Of a DNA stretch of 44,442 nucleotides, positions 1 through 8,517 are shown in pieces. Below the pieces are notes generated by a model. It was not told the DNA's origin. It made no database searches and saw only the letters and a program-made list of their open reading frames with translations. The DNA comes from Caulobacterales bacterium (GTDB lineage Bacteria > Pseudomonadota > Alphaproteobacteria > Caulobacterales > Caulobacteraceae), in NCBI GenBank assembly GCA_947475655.1, contig CANJOB010000004.1:1-44442 (forward strand), read 5' to 3'. The position numbers and the translations under genes are program-made. Numbering within the stretch: the first letter of the stretch is position 1; the number at the start of each line of letters is the position of its first letter.

Positions 1-151
1 GCTCACAGGCGCGATCCAGAGCGAGGCCGACACGCTGCCGGCGATCATCCAGGAGATGTTGTTGGCACGGACCAGCGAGCGCCAGGGCCGGATGATCGAT
101 CACGACAGCTCTGCCTCAATGGAAATGAAGAAGCAGGAAGGCTACTTCTGA
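1..151 (+). CDS. cysD: Sulfate adenylyltransferase subunit 2, C-terminal end (partial)
   Basis: The last 49 codons of a gene that begins before the window, read in the frame starting at base 2 and ending in TGA at 149-151. The visible residues include ESEADTL-like spacing, [16 protein letters not shown] and a final KKQEGYF, which is the very conserved C-terminus of CysD, the ATP-sulfurylase subunit of the PP-loop family that makes adenosine 5'-phosphosulfate from sulfate and ATP. The next gene, 60 bases downstream on the same strand, encodes its partner GTPase CysN fused to APS kinase, the usual cysD-cysNC order. The catalytic part lies outside the window, so only the family can be stated. 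Confidence 0.93.
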   Translation, partial: LTGAIQSEADTLPAIIQEMLLARTSERQGRMIDHDSSASMEMKKQEGYF

Positions 152-211
152 TGCGCACTTCGATACCTCAGGATTTTCTCGGTGCGGCCTCTTTGTGTCA
201 GGGGCGCTGAC

Positions 212-2078
212 ATGGCGCATGTTTCTGATCTCATTGCCAGCGACATAGAGAGCTATCTGCGAAAGCACGAAGAAAAGAGCCTGCTGCGGTTCATCACCTG
301 CGGCAGTGTCGATGACGGCAAGTCGACCCTGATCGGGCGGCTGCTCTACGATTCCAAGATGATCTTCGAGGACCAGCTCGCGGCCCTCGAAGCCGACTCC
401 AAGAAGGTCGGCACCCAGGGCGGCAATATCGACTTCGCCCTGCTGGTCGACGGCCTGTCGGCCGAGCGCGAGCAAGGCATCACCATCGACGTCGCCTACC
501 GGTTCTTCTCCACCGACAAGCGCAAGTTCATCGTCGCCGACACACCCGGCCACGAGCAGTACACCCGCAACATGATCACCGGCGCCTCGACGGCGGATCT
601 GGCGGTGATCCTGATCGACGCCCGCAAGGGCGTGCTGACCCAGACCCGGCGCCACAGCTTCCTGGTCAAGCTGGTCGGGATCAGACGCGTCGTGCTGGCG
701 GTCAACAAGATGGACCTGGTCGACTGGAGCCAGGAACGGTTCGACGAGATCGTCGCCGACTACACCGCATTCGCGACCAGCATCGGCATCAGCGAGTTCG
801 TCGCCATCCCGATCAGCGGCCTGCAGGGCGACAACATCGCCGCCAAAGGCCAGGCCTCGCCCTGGTATCACGGCCCGATCCTGCTGCCCTATCTGGAGAC
901 GGTCGAGCTCGACGCCGACCGGCTGCAGGCCGGGCCCCTGCGCCTGCCGGTGCAGTGGGTCAGCCGGCCCAACCTCGATTTCCGCGGCTTCGCCGGCCAG
1001 ATCGCGCGCGGGACCGTGCGCCCCGGCGACGCGGTCCGGGTCCTGCCCAGCGGCCGCACCAGCACGGTGGCGCGGATCGTCGCCTTCGACGGCGACCTGA
1101 ACGAAGCGGTGGCCGGGCAGTCGGTGACCCTGACGCTCAGCGATGAGATCGACTGCTCGCGCGGCGACGTCATCGCCGCCGCCGCCGATCCGCCCGAGGC
1201 CGCCGACCAGTTCGAAACCACCCTGGTGTGGATGGCCGACGAGCCGCTGCTGCCGGGTCGCCCCTACTGGCTGAAGATCGGCGCCAAGACGGTCGGCGCC
1301 TCCGTCACCGAGATCAAGCACAAGATCAACGTCAACACGCTCGAGCACCTGGCGGCCAAGGACCTGGCGCTGAACGAGATCGCCGTGGTCAACATCAGCC
1401 TCGACCAGGCTGTGGCGTTCGAGGCCTACGAGGCCAGCGCTGACCTGGGCGGCTTCATCCTGATCGACCGGATCAGCAACGCCACCGCCGGCGCGGGAAT
1501 GATCCACTTCGCCCTGCGCCGCGCCCACAACATCCATCGCCAGGCCCTGGACGTCACCCCGCAGAGCCGCGCCGCCGCCAAGGGGCAGAAGCCCGCCGTG
1601 CTGTGGTTCACCGGCCTCTCGGGCGCCGGCAAGTCGACCATTGCCAACGCTGTCGAGCGCCAGCTGCACGCGGCGGGGAAGCACACCTACATCCTGGACG
1701 GCGACAACGTCCGTCACGGGCTCAACCGCGATCTGGGCTTCACCGACGCCGACCGGGTGGAGAACATCCGCCGCGTCGCCGAGGTCGCCGCCCTGATGGC
1801 CGACGCCGGGCTGATCGTGCTGGTCAGCTTCATCTCGCCGTTCCGCGCCGAGCGGCGCATGGCGCGCGAGCGTGTCCCCGACGGCCAGTTCTTCGAGATC
1901 TTCGTCGACACCCCGCTGGAGGTGGCAGAGGCGCGCGACGTCAAGGGCCTCTACAAGAAGGCGAGGGCCGGCGAGCTGAAGCACTTCACCGGCATCGACA
2001 GTCCCTACGAGGCGCCCGAGAACGCCGAGGTCCGCATCGTGCCCGGCCAGTCCGCCGACGAAGCGGCGGCGGAGATCA

Positions 2079-2098
<20 letters not shown>
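212..2098 (+). CDS. cysNC: Bifunctional sulfate adenylyltransferase subunit 1 / adenylylsulfate kinase
   Basis: A 628-residue fusion. Residues 1 to about 440 are an EF-Tu-like GTPase (CysN) that drives APS formation by CysD: P-loop GSVDDGKS at 31-38, DTPGHEQY from 110 and NKMD from 165. From about residue 450 there is an APS kinase (CysC) that phosphorylates APS to PAPS, with its own P-loop GLSGAGKS near 468-475 and a [10 protein letters not shown] segment. The ATG at 212 is preferred over an in-frame GTG at 182 because AGGGGCG precedes it and the protein then begins MAHVSDL, as is usual for the family. The gene is intact. It may supply PAPS both for cysteine synthesis and for sulfation. The end overlaps the convergent flavin oxidoreductase gene by 20 bases. 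Confidence 0.96.
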
Positions 2099-3080
<982 letters not shown>

Positions 3081-3111
3081 CCGCCTATGTAGGGCTTTGG
3101 CGCAGGTTCGC

Positions 3112-3163
3112 TAGAGCCTTCCCGGTTCGGATGGGGCCACCTAAATCGGATCAGAAGGCTCTA
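3112..3163. repeat. Palindromic intergenic repeat, copy 1
   Basis: Perfect 10-base arms TAGAGCCTTC (3112-3121) and GAAGGCTCTA (3154-3163) with a 32-base interior. It lies between the oxidoreductase start and a second, similar palindrome, and shares the outer TAGAGCC/GGCTCTA with it. This resembles the short palindromic intergenic repeats scattered in Caulobacterales genomes, or a transcription-stop hairpin. The assignment to a named family is inference. Confidence 0.6.
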
Positions 3164-3175
3164 TCTTCAAGAGTT

Positions 3176-3228
3176 TAGAGCCTGTCCGGGCGGCGAAACC
3201 GCTTCGCACTTTCGCCTGACAGGCTCTA
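3176..3228. repeat. Palindromic intergenic repeat, copy 2, overlapping the tetR-family stop codon
   Basis: Perfect 11-base arms TAGAGCCTGTC (3176-3186) and GACAGGCTCTA (3218-3228) with a 31-base interior. The right arm contains the stop codon of the minus-strand TetR-family gene (3226-3228), so the repeat forms the very end of that transcript and may act as a terminator-like hairpin. It has no poly-T run. It shares seven outer bases per arm with the palindrome at 3112-3163. Confidence 0.6.
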
Positions 3229-3801
3229 GGCGCGGCCGCGCAGGCGCAGGTCGCGCATGGTGGCGTCGAGCAGGGCGGCGGCCAGGCGCGGCTCGTCCAC
3301 CGCCCGGGCCAGCATCACCGTCCCCAGCAGGGCGGCCAGGGTGGAAAGCGCCTGTTCGCGCTGGCCCGCCTTGGGGCCGGGCATGGCGGCCGCCAGGGCC
3401 TCGACCCGAGCCTTGAGCGCCTCGGTGAAACTGCGCCGGGCCGGCGGCATTTGCCGCGCCACGTCGCCAGTCAGGGCCGCCAGCATGCAGCCGGCGCCGC
3501 GGCCCTTGAGGTGGGCGGCGCTGAAATAGTCGCGGCTGAACTGGTTGAGGCCGGCCTTCAGGTCCTCCTGCTCCAGAGCGTCCCACGGGCCGTGCCGCGC
3601 CGCGCCCAGATGCGCGCAGACCTGGGCGACCAGGTCGTCCTTGGAGTCGAAATGGCCATAGAAGGCGCCGTTGGTCAGGCCCGCCGTCTGCATCAGCTCG
3701 GCGATGCCGACGCCGTCGAACCCCTTGCCGCGGAACAGCCGCGCCGCCGCGTCCAGAATCCGCTCGCGGTTCTCCGCGACCTGAGCCTTTGAAACCTTCA
3801 C
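3226..3801 (-). CDS. TetR/AcrR-family transcriptional regulator
   Basis: A 191-residue regulator. Residues 1-60 form the typical TetR DNA-binding domain: AENRERILDAAARLFRGKGFDGVGIAELM, then the recognition helix region AGLTNGAFYGHFDSKDDL. The remainder is a ligand-binding domain whose ALLEQ-less alpha-helical sequence (LNQFSRDYFSAAHLKGRGAGCMLAAL) matches the subgroup containing a C-x-hydrophobic patch seen in regulators of small redox enzymes. The frame stays open far upstream, but the GTG at 3801 (opening VKVSKAQVAENRERIL) gives a normal length for the family. The gene lies directly upstream of the flavin oxidoreductase on the same strand and may control it or itself. The effector is unknown. 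Confidence 0.88.
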   Translation of the reverse strand: MKVSKAQVAENRERILDAAARLFRGKGFDGVGIAELMQTAGLTNGAFYGHFDSKDDLVAQVCAHLGAARHGPWDALEQEDLKAGLNQFSRDYFSAAHLKGRGAGCMLAALTGDVARQMPPARRSFTEALKARVEALAAAMPGPKAGQREQALSTLAALLGTVMLARAVDEPRLAAALLDATMRDLRLRGRA

Positions 3802-3827
3802 GCGCCGATCCCCCGAAAGACGCGGTT

Positions 3828-3833
3828 TTATAG
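3828..3833 (-). promoter_or_regulatory. Possible -10 element of the tetR-family gene
   Basis: On the minus strand TATAAA lies about 27 bases before the GTG start at 3801, in otherwise GC-rich DNA. A -35 match is poor (CTGCAT at the expected distance). A short CATG-GG-CATG symmetry just upstream could be part of a TetR operator. This is suggestive only. Confidence 0.25.
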
Positions 3834-3908
3834 CATGGGCATGATGAAAAATGCAGCCGTTCGCGCTGACGGCGAAATGATGCGGATTTCCGTCCGGCGG
3901 GAGGCCGC

Positions 3909-4835
3909 CTAGCCGCGGTCCGAGGCGCGCCGATTCAGCCGCGGAGCGAACCAGTCGCGCAGTTTGCGGCGCAAGGCGAAGCGGGCGTCGGCCAGGGCCG
4001 GGCCGACCAGGGTCCAGGGTTCGACCAGGTAGCGCACCGCCAGCCGGCGCGGATCGTGGACCAGGCGGAACAGCCATTCGACGCCCATCCGCCCCGTCCA
4101 GCGCGGGGCGGCGGTCTGCACCCCGACCTCGTAGTCGAAGGCGGCGCCGACCGAGAAGGTGACGCAGGGCCTGAGGTAGTGCTGGTGCAGCACGATCCAG
4201 GCTTCCTGGCGCTGCATGCCCATGCCGACGAACAGGATATCGGGGGAGAAGGCATTGATCTGCCCGATGAGGGCGGCGTTGTCGGCCGAGCCGGCGGCGG
4301 CGTCGAAATAACCGTCGCGGCAGCGGACCTCCACGCCGGGGAATTCGGCCATGATCTTCGCGGCAGCCGCGTCGGCCACGCCGGGCGCGCCGCCGAGGTA
4401 GAACACCCGCCAGCGCCGCGCGGCGGCCTTGCGCCAGAAGTCGCCGCGCCAGTCTAGGTAGGTGCAGCGGTGGAAACGGCGGCTGCGGCCGTTGACCAGC
4501 CGGGCCCAGAGCAGCAGGCGGGTGCTGTCGACCTGGATCATGTCGGCCATGTCGAAGAAGGCCGAAAGCAGCGGCTCGCCCTGCAGCAGATGCAGGCTGT
4601 GGCTGTTGTGGTTGGCGATGATCGCCGCCTCGCCCAGGGCCGCCTTGCGGTCGACGTAGAGCAGCATTTCCTCCGGCCGGACCAGGTCGACAAGGGCGCC
4701 TAACAGGCGGATGCGCTCCTCCGGCCTGCGGCGGGCGCGGTGCGCCGCGCGCGGGCCCTTGCCGCGCAGGTCAGCGGCCCGGCGCCCGGGCCGGATGGCC
4801 TCGATCGGGGCCTGGATCTGGAAGGAAGCGTTCAT
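3909..4835 (-). CDS. WecG/TagA/CpsF-family glycosyltransferase
   Basis: A 308-residue protein of the GT26 family, which transfers an N-acetylmannosamine-type or related sugar to a polyprenyl-linked acceptor in surface polysaccharide synthesis. Recognisable parts are ANHNSHSLHLLQ, RVFYLGGAPGVADAAAAKI, VRCRDGYFD, PDILFVGMGMQRQEAWI, and the end pattern SVGAAFDYEVG...RAPRW...GVEWLFRLVHDPRRLAVRYL. The usual N-A-D-G segment is replaced by Q-V-D-S, keeping the aspartate, and the R-V-T-G-x-D motif is also altered (RFHRCTYLDW), so its donor may differ from WecG. The first 45 residues are very arginine-rich. It stands next to a UDP-glucuronate epimerase on the same strand, consistent with polysaccharide assembly. 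Confidence 0.87.
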   Translation of the reverse strand: MNASFQIQAPIEAIRPGRRAADLRGKGPRAAHRARRRPEERIRLLGALVDLVRPEEMLLYVDRKAALGEAAIIANHNSHSLHLLQGEPLLSAFFDMADMIQVDSTRLLLWARLVNGRSRRFHRCTYLDWRGDFWRKAAARRWRVFYLGGAPGVADAAAAKIMAEFPGVEVRCRDGYFDAAAGSADNAALIGQINAFSPDILFVGMGMQRQEAWIVLHQHYLRPCVTFSVGAAFDYEVGVQTAAPRWTGRMGVEWLFRLVHDPRRLAVRYLVEPWTLVGPALADARFALRRKLRDWFAPRLNRRASDRG

Positions 4836-4858
4836 GAGGCTAAGGTTCTAGGCCCGGC

Positions 4859-4894
4859 GCCCTTAAGCCTTCGGCGACAAACAGGCTTAACGGC
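4859..4894. terminator. Hairpin between epimerase and WecG-family genes
   Basis: Arms GCC(C)TTAAGCC (4859-4869) and GGCTTAA(C)GGC (4884-4894) pair with one mismatch around a 14-base loop. It lies just after the minus-strand epimerase stop at 4898 and before the WecG-family start at 4835. It could attenuate transcription between the two genes. No T-run follows, so a true intrinsic terminator is uncertain. Confidence 0.35.
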
Positions 4895-4897
4895 GGC

Positions 4898-5872
4898 CTA
4901 AGAGGCGGCCGTGTAGGCGCGGTGCCAATCGACGAACCGGGGCAGGCCCTGCTCCAGCGAGACCTTCGGCGCATAGCCCGTCAGGGCGTTCAATTTCGAT
5001 ATGTCGGCGAAGGTTGCGGTCACGTCGCCCGGCTGCATCGGGAGGAACTCCTTGCGGGCTTCGCGGCCCAGCGCCTTCTCCAGCACGCCGATCATGTCCA
5101 TCAGCCCGACAGGGCGATTGTCGCCGATGTTGAGGATGCGGTTTTCCGCGGGTCCCGGCGGCCGGTCCAGGGCGCCGATCACCCCGTCGACGATGTCGTC
5201 GACATAGGTGTAGTCGCGCGCCATCTCGCCCATGCCGAACACCTGGATGGTCTCGCCGGCCAGGATCTTCCGGGTGAAGGAGAAATAGGCCATGTCCGGT
5301 CGGCCCCAAGGGCCATAGACGGTGAAGAAGCGCAGACCCGTCTGCGGCGTGCCGTACAGCTTGGCGTAGGCCCCGCTCATCAGTTCGGCGGAACGCTTGG
5401 TCGCCGCGTAGAGCGAAACCTGCGAGACCGCGGGCTCGTCCTCGCGGAAGGCCGCCCCGTCGGCCGGGCGCTCGCCATAGACCGAGCTCGACGAGGCGTA
5501 GACCAGATGTTCGAATCCCGGCGCGCGGCGGCAGGCTTCCAGCACAGACAGGTGGCCGGCCAGGTTGGAGCGCTCATAGGCGAAGGGGTTCTCGATCGAG
5601 TAGCGCACCCCCGCCTGGGCGGCGAGGTGGACCATGCGCTTGGCGCCCGCCTGGCGGACCAGGTCCTCCATCACCTGCGCGTCGGCTATGTCGGCCCGCA
5701 CCATACGGAAGGCCGGAAAGCGCGCCAGGTCGGCGGCGCGCGCCTCCTTGAGGGCCGGTTCGTAATAGGCGTTGAAGATGTCGACGCCGACGACGCTCTC
5801 GCCGCGCTGCAGCAGGCGCTCAGCGACGGCGCGGCCGATGAAGCCGGCGGCGCCGGTGACGATGATGCTCAT
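4898..5872 (-). CDS. NAD-dependent epimerase, probable UDP-glucuronate 4-epimerase
   Basis: A 324-residue extended short-chain dehydrogenase/reductase. The NAD-binding motif GAAGFIG is at residues 7-13, with an acidic residue at the end of the second strand (VGVD). The catalytic YAATK places Tyr155 and Lys159, with serines at 128-130. The segments VHLAAQAGVRYSIENP, RFFTVYGPWGRPDMAYFSFT and RDYTYVDDIVDGV are typical of UDP-glucuronate 4-epimerases, which make UDP-galacturonate. The ATG at 5872 gives MSIIVTGAAGFIG. It probably supplies a uronic acid precursor for surface polysaccharide; the downstream WecG-family gene and the polymer locus 3 kb away fit this. Confidence 0.9.
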   Translation of the reverse strand: MSIIVTGAAGFIGRAVAERLLQRGESVVGVDIFNAYYEPALKEARAADLARFPAFRMVRADIADAQVMEDLVRQAGAKRMVHLAAQAGVRYSIENPFAYERSNLAGHLSVLEACRRAPGFEHLVYASSSSVYGERPADGAAFREDEPAVSQVSLYAATKRSAELMSGAYAKLYGTPQTGLRFFTVYGPWGRPDMAYFSFTRKILAGETIQVFGMGEMARDYTYVDDIVDGVIGALDRPPGPAENRILNIGDNRPVGLMDMIGVLEKALGREARKEFLPMQPGDVTATFADISKLNALTGYAPKVSLEQGLPRFVDWHRAYTAAS

Positions 5873-6107
5873 GGCTCGATCATTTCGCGAGGTTTTCGCC
5901 TAGAGCACCGCGCCGCCCTTTGCAATTCCGGGTGGCGCGTCCGCCGGCTTGTATTTGGGCGGGTAATGGTAAAACCTGTTCATCGAACTCGTTCGCTAGG
6001 TTCGCCAGCGAGGGATGGGCAGAGGGCAGACATGGGCCAGCAGGTTCGCTTTCCGACAGAAACAGGCGCCATTGCCGAGGCCGGCGCCCGTCGCGCGGAG
6101 GCGGCGG

Positions 6108-6293
6108 ATGGACAGGGTTGACCTGCTGCTAGCGCAGCTCAACGCCGCCGCCCGCCTACTGGCGGAAATGGACGAGCCTCAGTTGGCGCTGACCAAGGAA
6201 CTGCGTGAGGCCATGCAGGAGGCGACGGTCTGCGCCTACCGGCTGCGGCTGGGCATGGTCTTCAAGAGCGAGGCGCGCACGCCCAGGTGCTGA
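6108..6293 (+). CDS. Small hypothetical protein (61 aa)
   Basis: A 61-codon frame beginning ATG-GAC-AGG, preceded by a purine-rich GCGGAGGCGG that could serve as a ribosome-binding site. The product is predicted to be alpha-helical and amphipathic (LLLAQLNAAARLLAEMDEPQLALTKELREAM pattern) with a basic C-terminus. There is no signal peptide or membrane segment. I do not recognise a family. It is the only plus-strand gene in a minus-strand block, followed by the hairpin at 6346-6367. Confidence 0.5.
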   Translation: MDRVDLLLAQLNAAARLLAEMDEPQLALTKELREAMQEATVCAYRLRLGMVFKSEARTPRC

Positions 6294-6345
6294 CGGCGCG
6301 CGCCGCGCCGCCGGAACTGCTTTCGTGAAATAACAGCATTTGAGC

Positions 6346-6367
6346 GCCCGGCGCGGGAGCGCCGGGC
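6346..6367. terminator. Hairpin, probable terminator between the 61-aa gene and mucR-family gene
   Basis: A perfect 9-base stem, GCCCGGCGC (6346-6354) and GCGCCGGGC (6359-6367), closed by a GGGA loop. It lies 13 bases past the minus-strand MucR-family stop and 53 bases past the plus-strand 61-aa gene stop, so it can serve both. On the minus strand it is followed by a moderately T-rich stretch (TCAAATGCTGTTATTT). Confidence 0.6.
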
Positions 6368-6379
6368 CGAAGTAAAAGC

Positions 6380-6820
6380 CTAGGCCTTCTTCTTCTTCGT
6401 GGTCACGCCCTTCTTGCCGAGGCCGAGCGAGCGGGCCAGTTCCGAGCGGCGGGCGCTGTAGCTGGGGGCGGTCATAGGATAGTCGCGCGGCAGGCCCCAG
6501 CGCTCACGGTAGTCGGCGGGGGTCAGGCCCTTGAGGGTCAGGTGGCGCTTGAGAGTCTTATAGGACTTGCCGTCCTCGAAACTGACCAGGGCGTCGTTGG
6601 TCACCGACTTGCGGATTTGCGCCGCGCTAGGCCGGGCGCGTTCCGCGGCGGAATCGGCGCCCGACGGCGCGTCGGCCTGGGCCGTGCCGACGGCGGCGAG
6701 GCTGGCGGCGATCTGGCTGATGACCTGCGGAATGTCCGCCGGATTCACGTGGCTGTTGGAGAAATAAGCGGCCGAGACCTCAGCCACCAAGTCACGCAAA
6801 TTATTGTCGTCGCCAGGCAT
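6380..6820 (-). CDS. Ros/MucR-family transcriptional regulator
   Basis: A 146-residue regulator. The N-terminal half (LRDLVAEVSAAYFSNSHVNPADIPQVISQI) matches the MucR oligomerisation region, and the C-terminal half (RKSVTNDALVSFEDGKSYKTLKRHL, then TPADYRERWGLPRDYPMTAPSYSARRSELARSLGLG) matches the DNA-binding domain. Compared with Agrobacterium Ros, three of four zinc ligands are missing: Ser80 and Asp83 replace the cysteines, His93 is kept and the last histidine is lost. Such zinc-free members still bind AT-rich DNA. The ATG at 6820 follows GGAGAG and is chosen over an in-frame ATG 17 codons upstream. MucR proteins control surface polysaccharide, motility and cell-cycle genes in alphaproteobacteria, so the nearby polymer locus is a plausible target. 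Confidence 0.92.
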   Translation of the reverse strand: MPGDDNNLRDLVAEVSAAYFSNSHVNPADIPQVISQIAASLAAVGTAQADAPSGADSAAERARPSAAQIRKSVTNDALVSFEDGKSYKTLKRHLTLKGLTPADYRERWGLPRDYPMTAPSYSARRSELARSLGLGKKGVTTKKKKA

Positions 6821-6887
6821 GACTCTCTCCGGGAAGGATTTTGGGAAATTACTTGCGTCTGGAAACGACACAAGCGTTCAATACGGA

Positions 6888-6911
6888 CGATAGAGCAAAA
6901 CACCTCTATCG
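6888..6911. promoter_or_regulatory. Operator-like palindrome upstream of the mucR-family gene
   Basis: Perfect 8-base arms CGATAGAG (6888-6895) and CTCTATCG (6904-6911) around the A-rich spacer CAAAACAC. It lies about 70-90 bases upstream of the minus-strand MucR-family start, in the only AT-rich patch nearby. MucR proteins prefer AT-rich DNA with T-A steps, so an autoregulatory site is plausible. Confidence 0.45.
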
Positions 6912-6919
6912 CCACACAC

Positions 6920-6936
6920 GTGATCACATAATGTGA
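6920..6936. promoter_or_regulatory. Overlapping palindromes upstream of the mucR-family gene
   Basis: GTGATCAC (6920-6927) is a perfect 8-base palindrome overlapping TCACAT-A-ATGTGA (6924-6936), a perfect 13-base one. Both lie about 100-115 bases before the MucR-family start. The second resembles a dimeric-regulator half-site pair (FNR/CRP-like TGTGA halves, but spaced differently). The cognate regulator is unknown. Confidence 0.45.
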
Positions 6937-6960
6937 CTACAACATGGCTGGGCGGGTGGT

Positions 6961-7758
6961 CTAGCCGCCCGCCCTGGCGCTGTCGACCACAAAGCTTGAC
7001 CCTTCGCGCCGCGTATAGAGGAAGGACTGGTCGGTCCCTTCCAGCCGCACCGCGGTCAGCTGGCCAGTGGCGTAGGCGCCGGTGTCGACATTGATGCGGC
7101 GCTGGTCGAGGTGGATCAGCTCCCCCGCCGAATGGCCGTGCACCACCACCTTCTCGAACGGCCTCCCGTCAGACAGGAACGGCTCGCGGATCCACATCAG
7201 GTCCTGGTCGGACTGCGCGTGCAGCGGCAAACCCATCCGGCCGCCGGCGTGGGCGAAGAAATAGCCGCCGATCTCCAGGCTAATCTCCAGGCCCCGTAGC
7301 AGTTTCAGGTGCGCCGGCGGCAGGGCGGCGGCGAAGGCGTCCCGGGTCCGCGTCCATTCCGCCGCTTCCGCCCGCGCGGGCGGGGCGATCACGCCGTAGG
7401 ACATCATGGCCTCGCGGCCGCCGAACTCGCACCAGGCCGGGCCGTTGATGGGGTCGTCGAGGAAGTCCAGCAGGGTCTGGTCGTGGTTGCCGCGCAGAAA
7501 GTGGGTCTCCAGCCCGTCGATGCCGGCCAGGTAAACCAGCAGGTCCAGCACCTCGCGCGAACTGGGGCCGCGGTCGATATAGTCGCCCAGGCCGATGATG
7601 ACCGGGCGCCCGCCCTGCCGCGCCGACACGGCGAAGAAGCGCTCGAGCAGCAGGCGCAACAGGTCGGCGCGGCCGTGCACGTCGCCGAACGCATAGACGA
7701 CCAGGCCGTCCGGGACGGCCGGGGCGGATCGCTTCGGCTTCAGAAGACGGCTGAACAT
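6961..7758 (-). CDS. Metallophosphoesterase of the serine/threonine phosphatase (PPP) type
   Basis: A 265-residue protein with all PPP-family metal-binding motifs in order: GDVHGR (Asp26, His28), GDYIDRG (Asp59, Arg63), GNHDQ (Asn91, His92), then HAGG and VHGHS near the C-terminus. Bacterial relatives dephosphorylate proteins on Ser/Thr (PrpA/PphA type) or cleave dinucleoside tetraphosphates (ApaH type); the short length and GNHDQ favour the protein phosphatase branch. The ATG at 7758 is the natural start. It follows the unknown membrane-anchored gene at 7799-8443 by 40 bases on the same strand and is probably cotranscribed with it. Confidence 0.92.
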   Translation of the reverse strand: MFSRLLKPKRSAPAVPDGLVVYAFGDVHGRADLLRLLLERFFAVSARQGGRPVIIGLGDYIDRGPSSREVLDLLVYLAGIDGLETHFLRGNHDQTLLDFLDDPINGPAWCEFGGREAMMSYGVIAPPARAEAAEWTRTRDAFAAALPPAHLKLLRGLEISLEIGGYFFAHAGGRMGLPLHAQSDQDLMWIREPFLSDGRPFEKVVVHGHSAGELIHLDQRRINVDTGAYATGQLTAVRLEGTDQSFLYTRREGSSFVVDSARAGG

Positions 7759-7798
7759 GGTCTCTGCACATGCGACCGGCGGACGGGCTGCGCAAGCC

Positions 7799-8443
7799 CT
7801 AGCGGCTTGGCGCGGCCGCTGGTGGAGGCAACATGCCCTGAAGATGGGCCTGGTAGCGGCCGACCGGATTGCGCACGCCGCCGATCAGGCTCTTGGCGGC
7901 GTCCCGGCGGGTGTTGTCACGGGCCAGGGCCTTCAGCTCGGCGATCACCCGCGCGCGGCTGTCGGCGTCGAGCTCGTACCAGTGGTCCAGGCCGAAGGCG
8001 GCGCGCCAACCGGCGTTGCGGCCGGCGTAGGCGGCCATGGTGTAGCTGGTCTTCAAGGCGTAGCGCCACTGCGGGGTGAGCCGGCCGTTGCGCAGGGCGT
8101 CGGCGTAGGCCAGCCGCAGCCAGCCCGACGCGTCGATCGGCCGGGCGGCGATCACTTGGCGCGCCGCCTGCTCCTGCAGGGCGGCATCAAGACCTTTCGG
8201 GTCGGCCCGCTCCAGCAGCCGTTCGGCCTGCACCGGATTGGGCTGGAGCCCGGTCGCGGCGCAGCAGCCGTCGCCGGCGATGAAGGATTCGGCGTAGAGA
8301 GTGGCCCCATAGACAGCGGCGACGACGGCCAAGGCCGCCAGCGCCGGGACGGTCACGCGCCGTCCGTTCGACTTGGTGCGGGCCGTTTTTGCGTCAATCG
8401 AGCTCAAGCCGAAGCATCCTGTGGATCGCCCCTTCTTCGCCAT
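7799..8443 (-). CDS. Hypothetical membrane-anchored protein beside the polysaccharide locus
   Basis: A 214-residue protein of unknown family. Residues 1-29 are basic and cytoplasmic-looking, residues 30-50 form one hydrophobic segment (TVPALAALAVVAAVYGATLYA), followed by a Cys-Cys pair (60-61) and a mainly helical domain with repeats of 20-30 residues (LERADPKGLDAALQEQAARQVIAARPIDASGWLRLAYADAL...) like a degenerate TPR. The topology suggests an inner-membrane anchor with a periplasmic helical domain. It is transcribed divergently from the Wza-like exporter with 74 bases between them, and lies 40 bases before the phosphatase gene. A role in envelope polysaccharide assembly is inferred from position only. 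Confidence 0.75.
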   Translation of the reverse strand: MAKKGRSTGCFGLSSIDAKTARTKSNGRRVTVPALAALAVVAAVYGATLYAESFIAGDGCCAATGLQPNPVQAERLLERADPKGLDAALQEQAARQVIAARPIDASGWLRLAYADALRNGRLTPQWRYALKTSYTMAAYAGRNAGWRAAFGLDHWYELDADSRARVIAELKALARDNTRRDAAKSLIGGVRNPVGRYQAHLQGMLPPPAAAPSR

Positions 8444-8517
8444 CGTTCCAGTTGAGCGTCAACGCCGAAGCATGGCATCCAAGGCGCGGGAGGGACGGCG
8501 TGCTGAACTGGAGTGGT

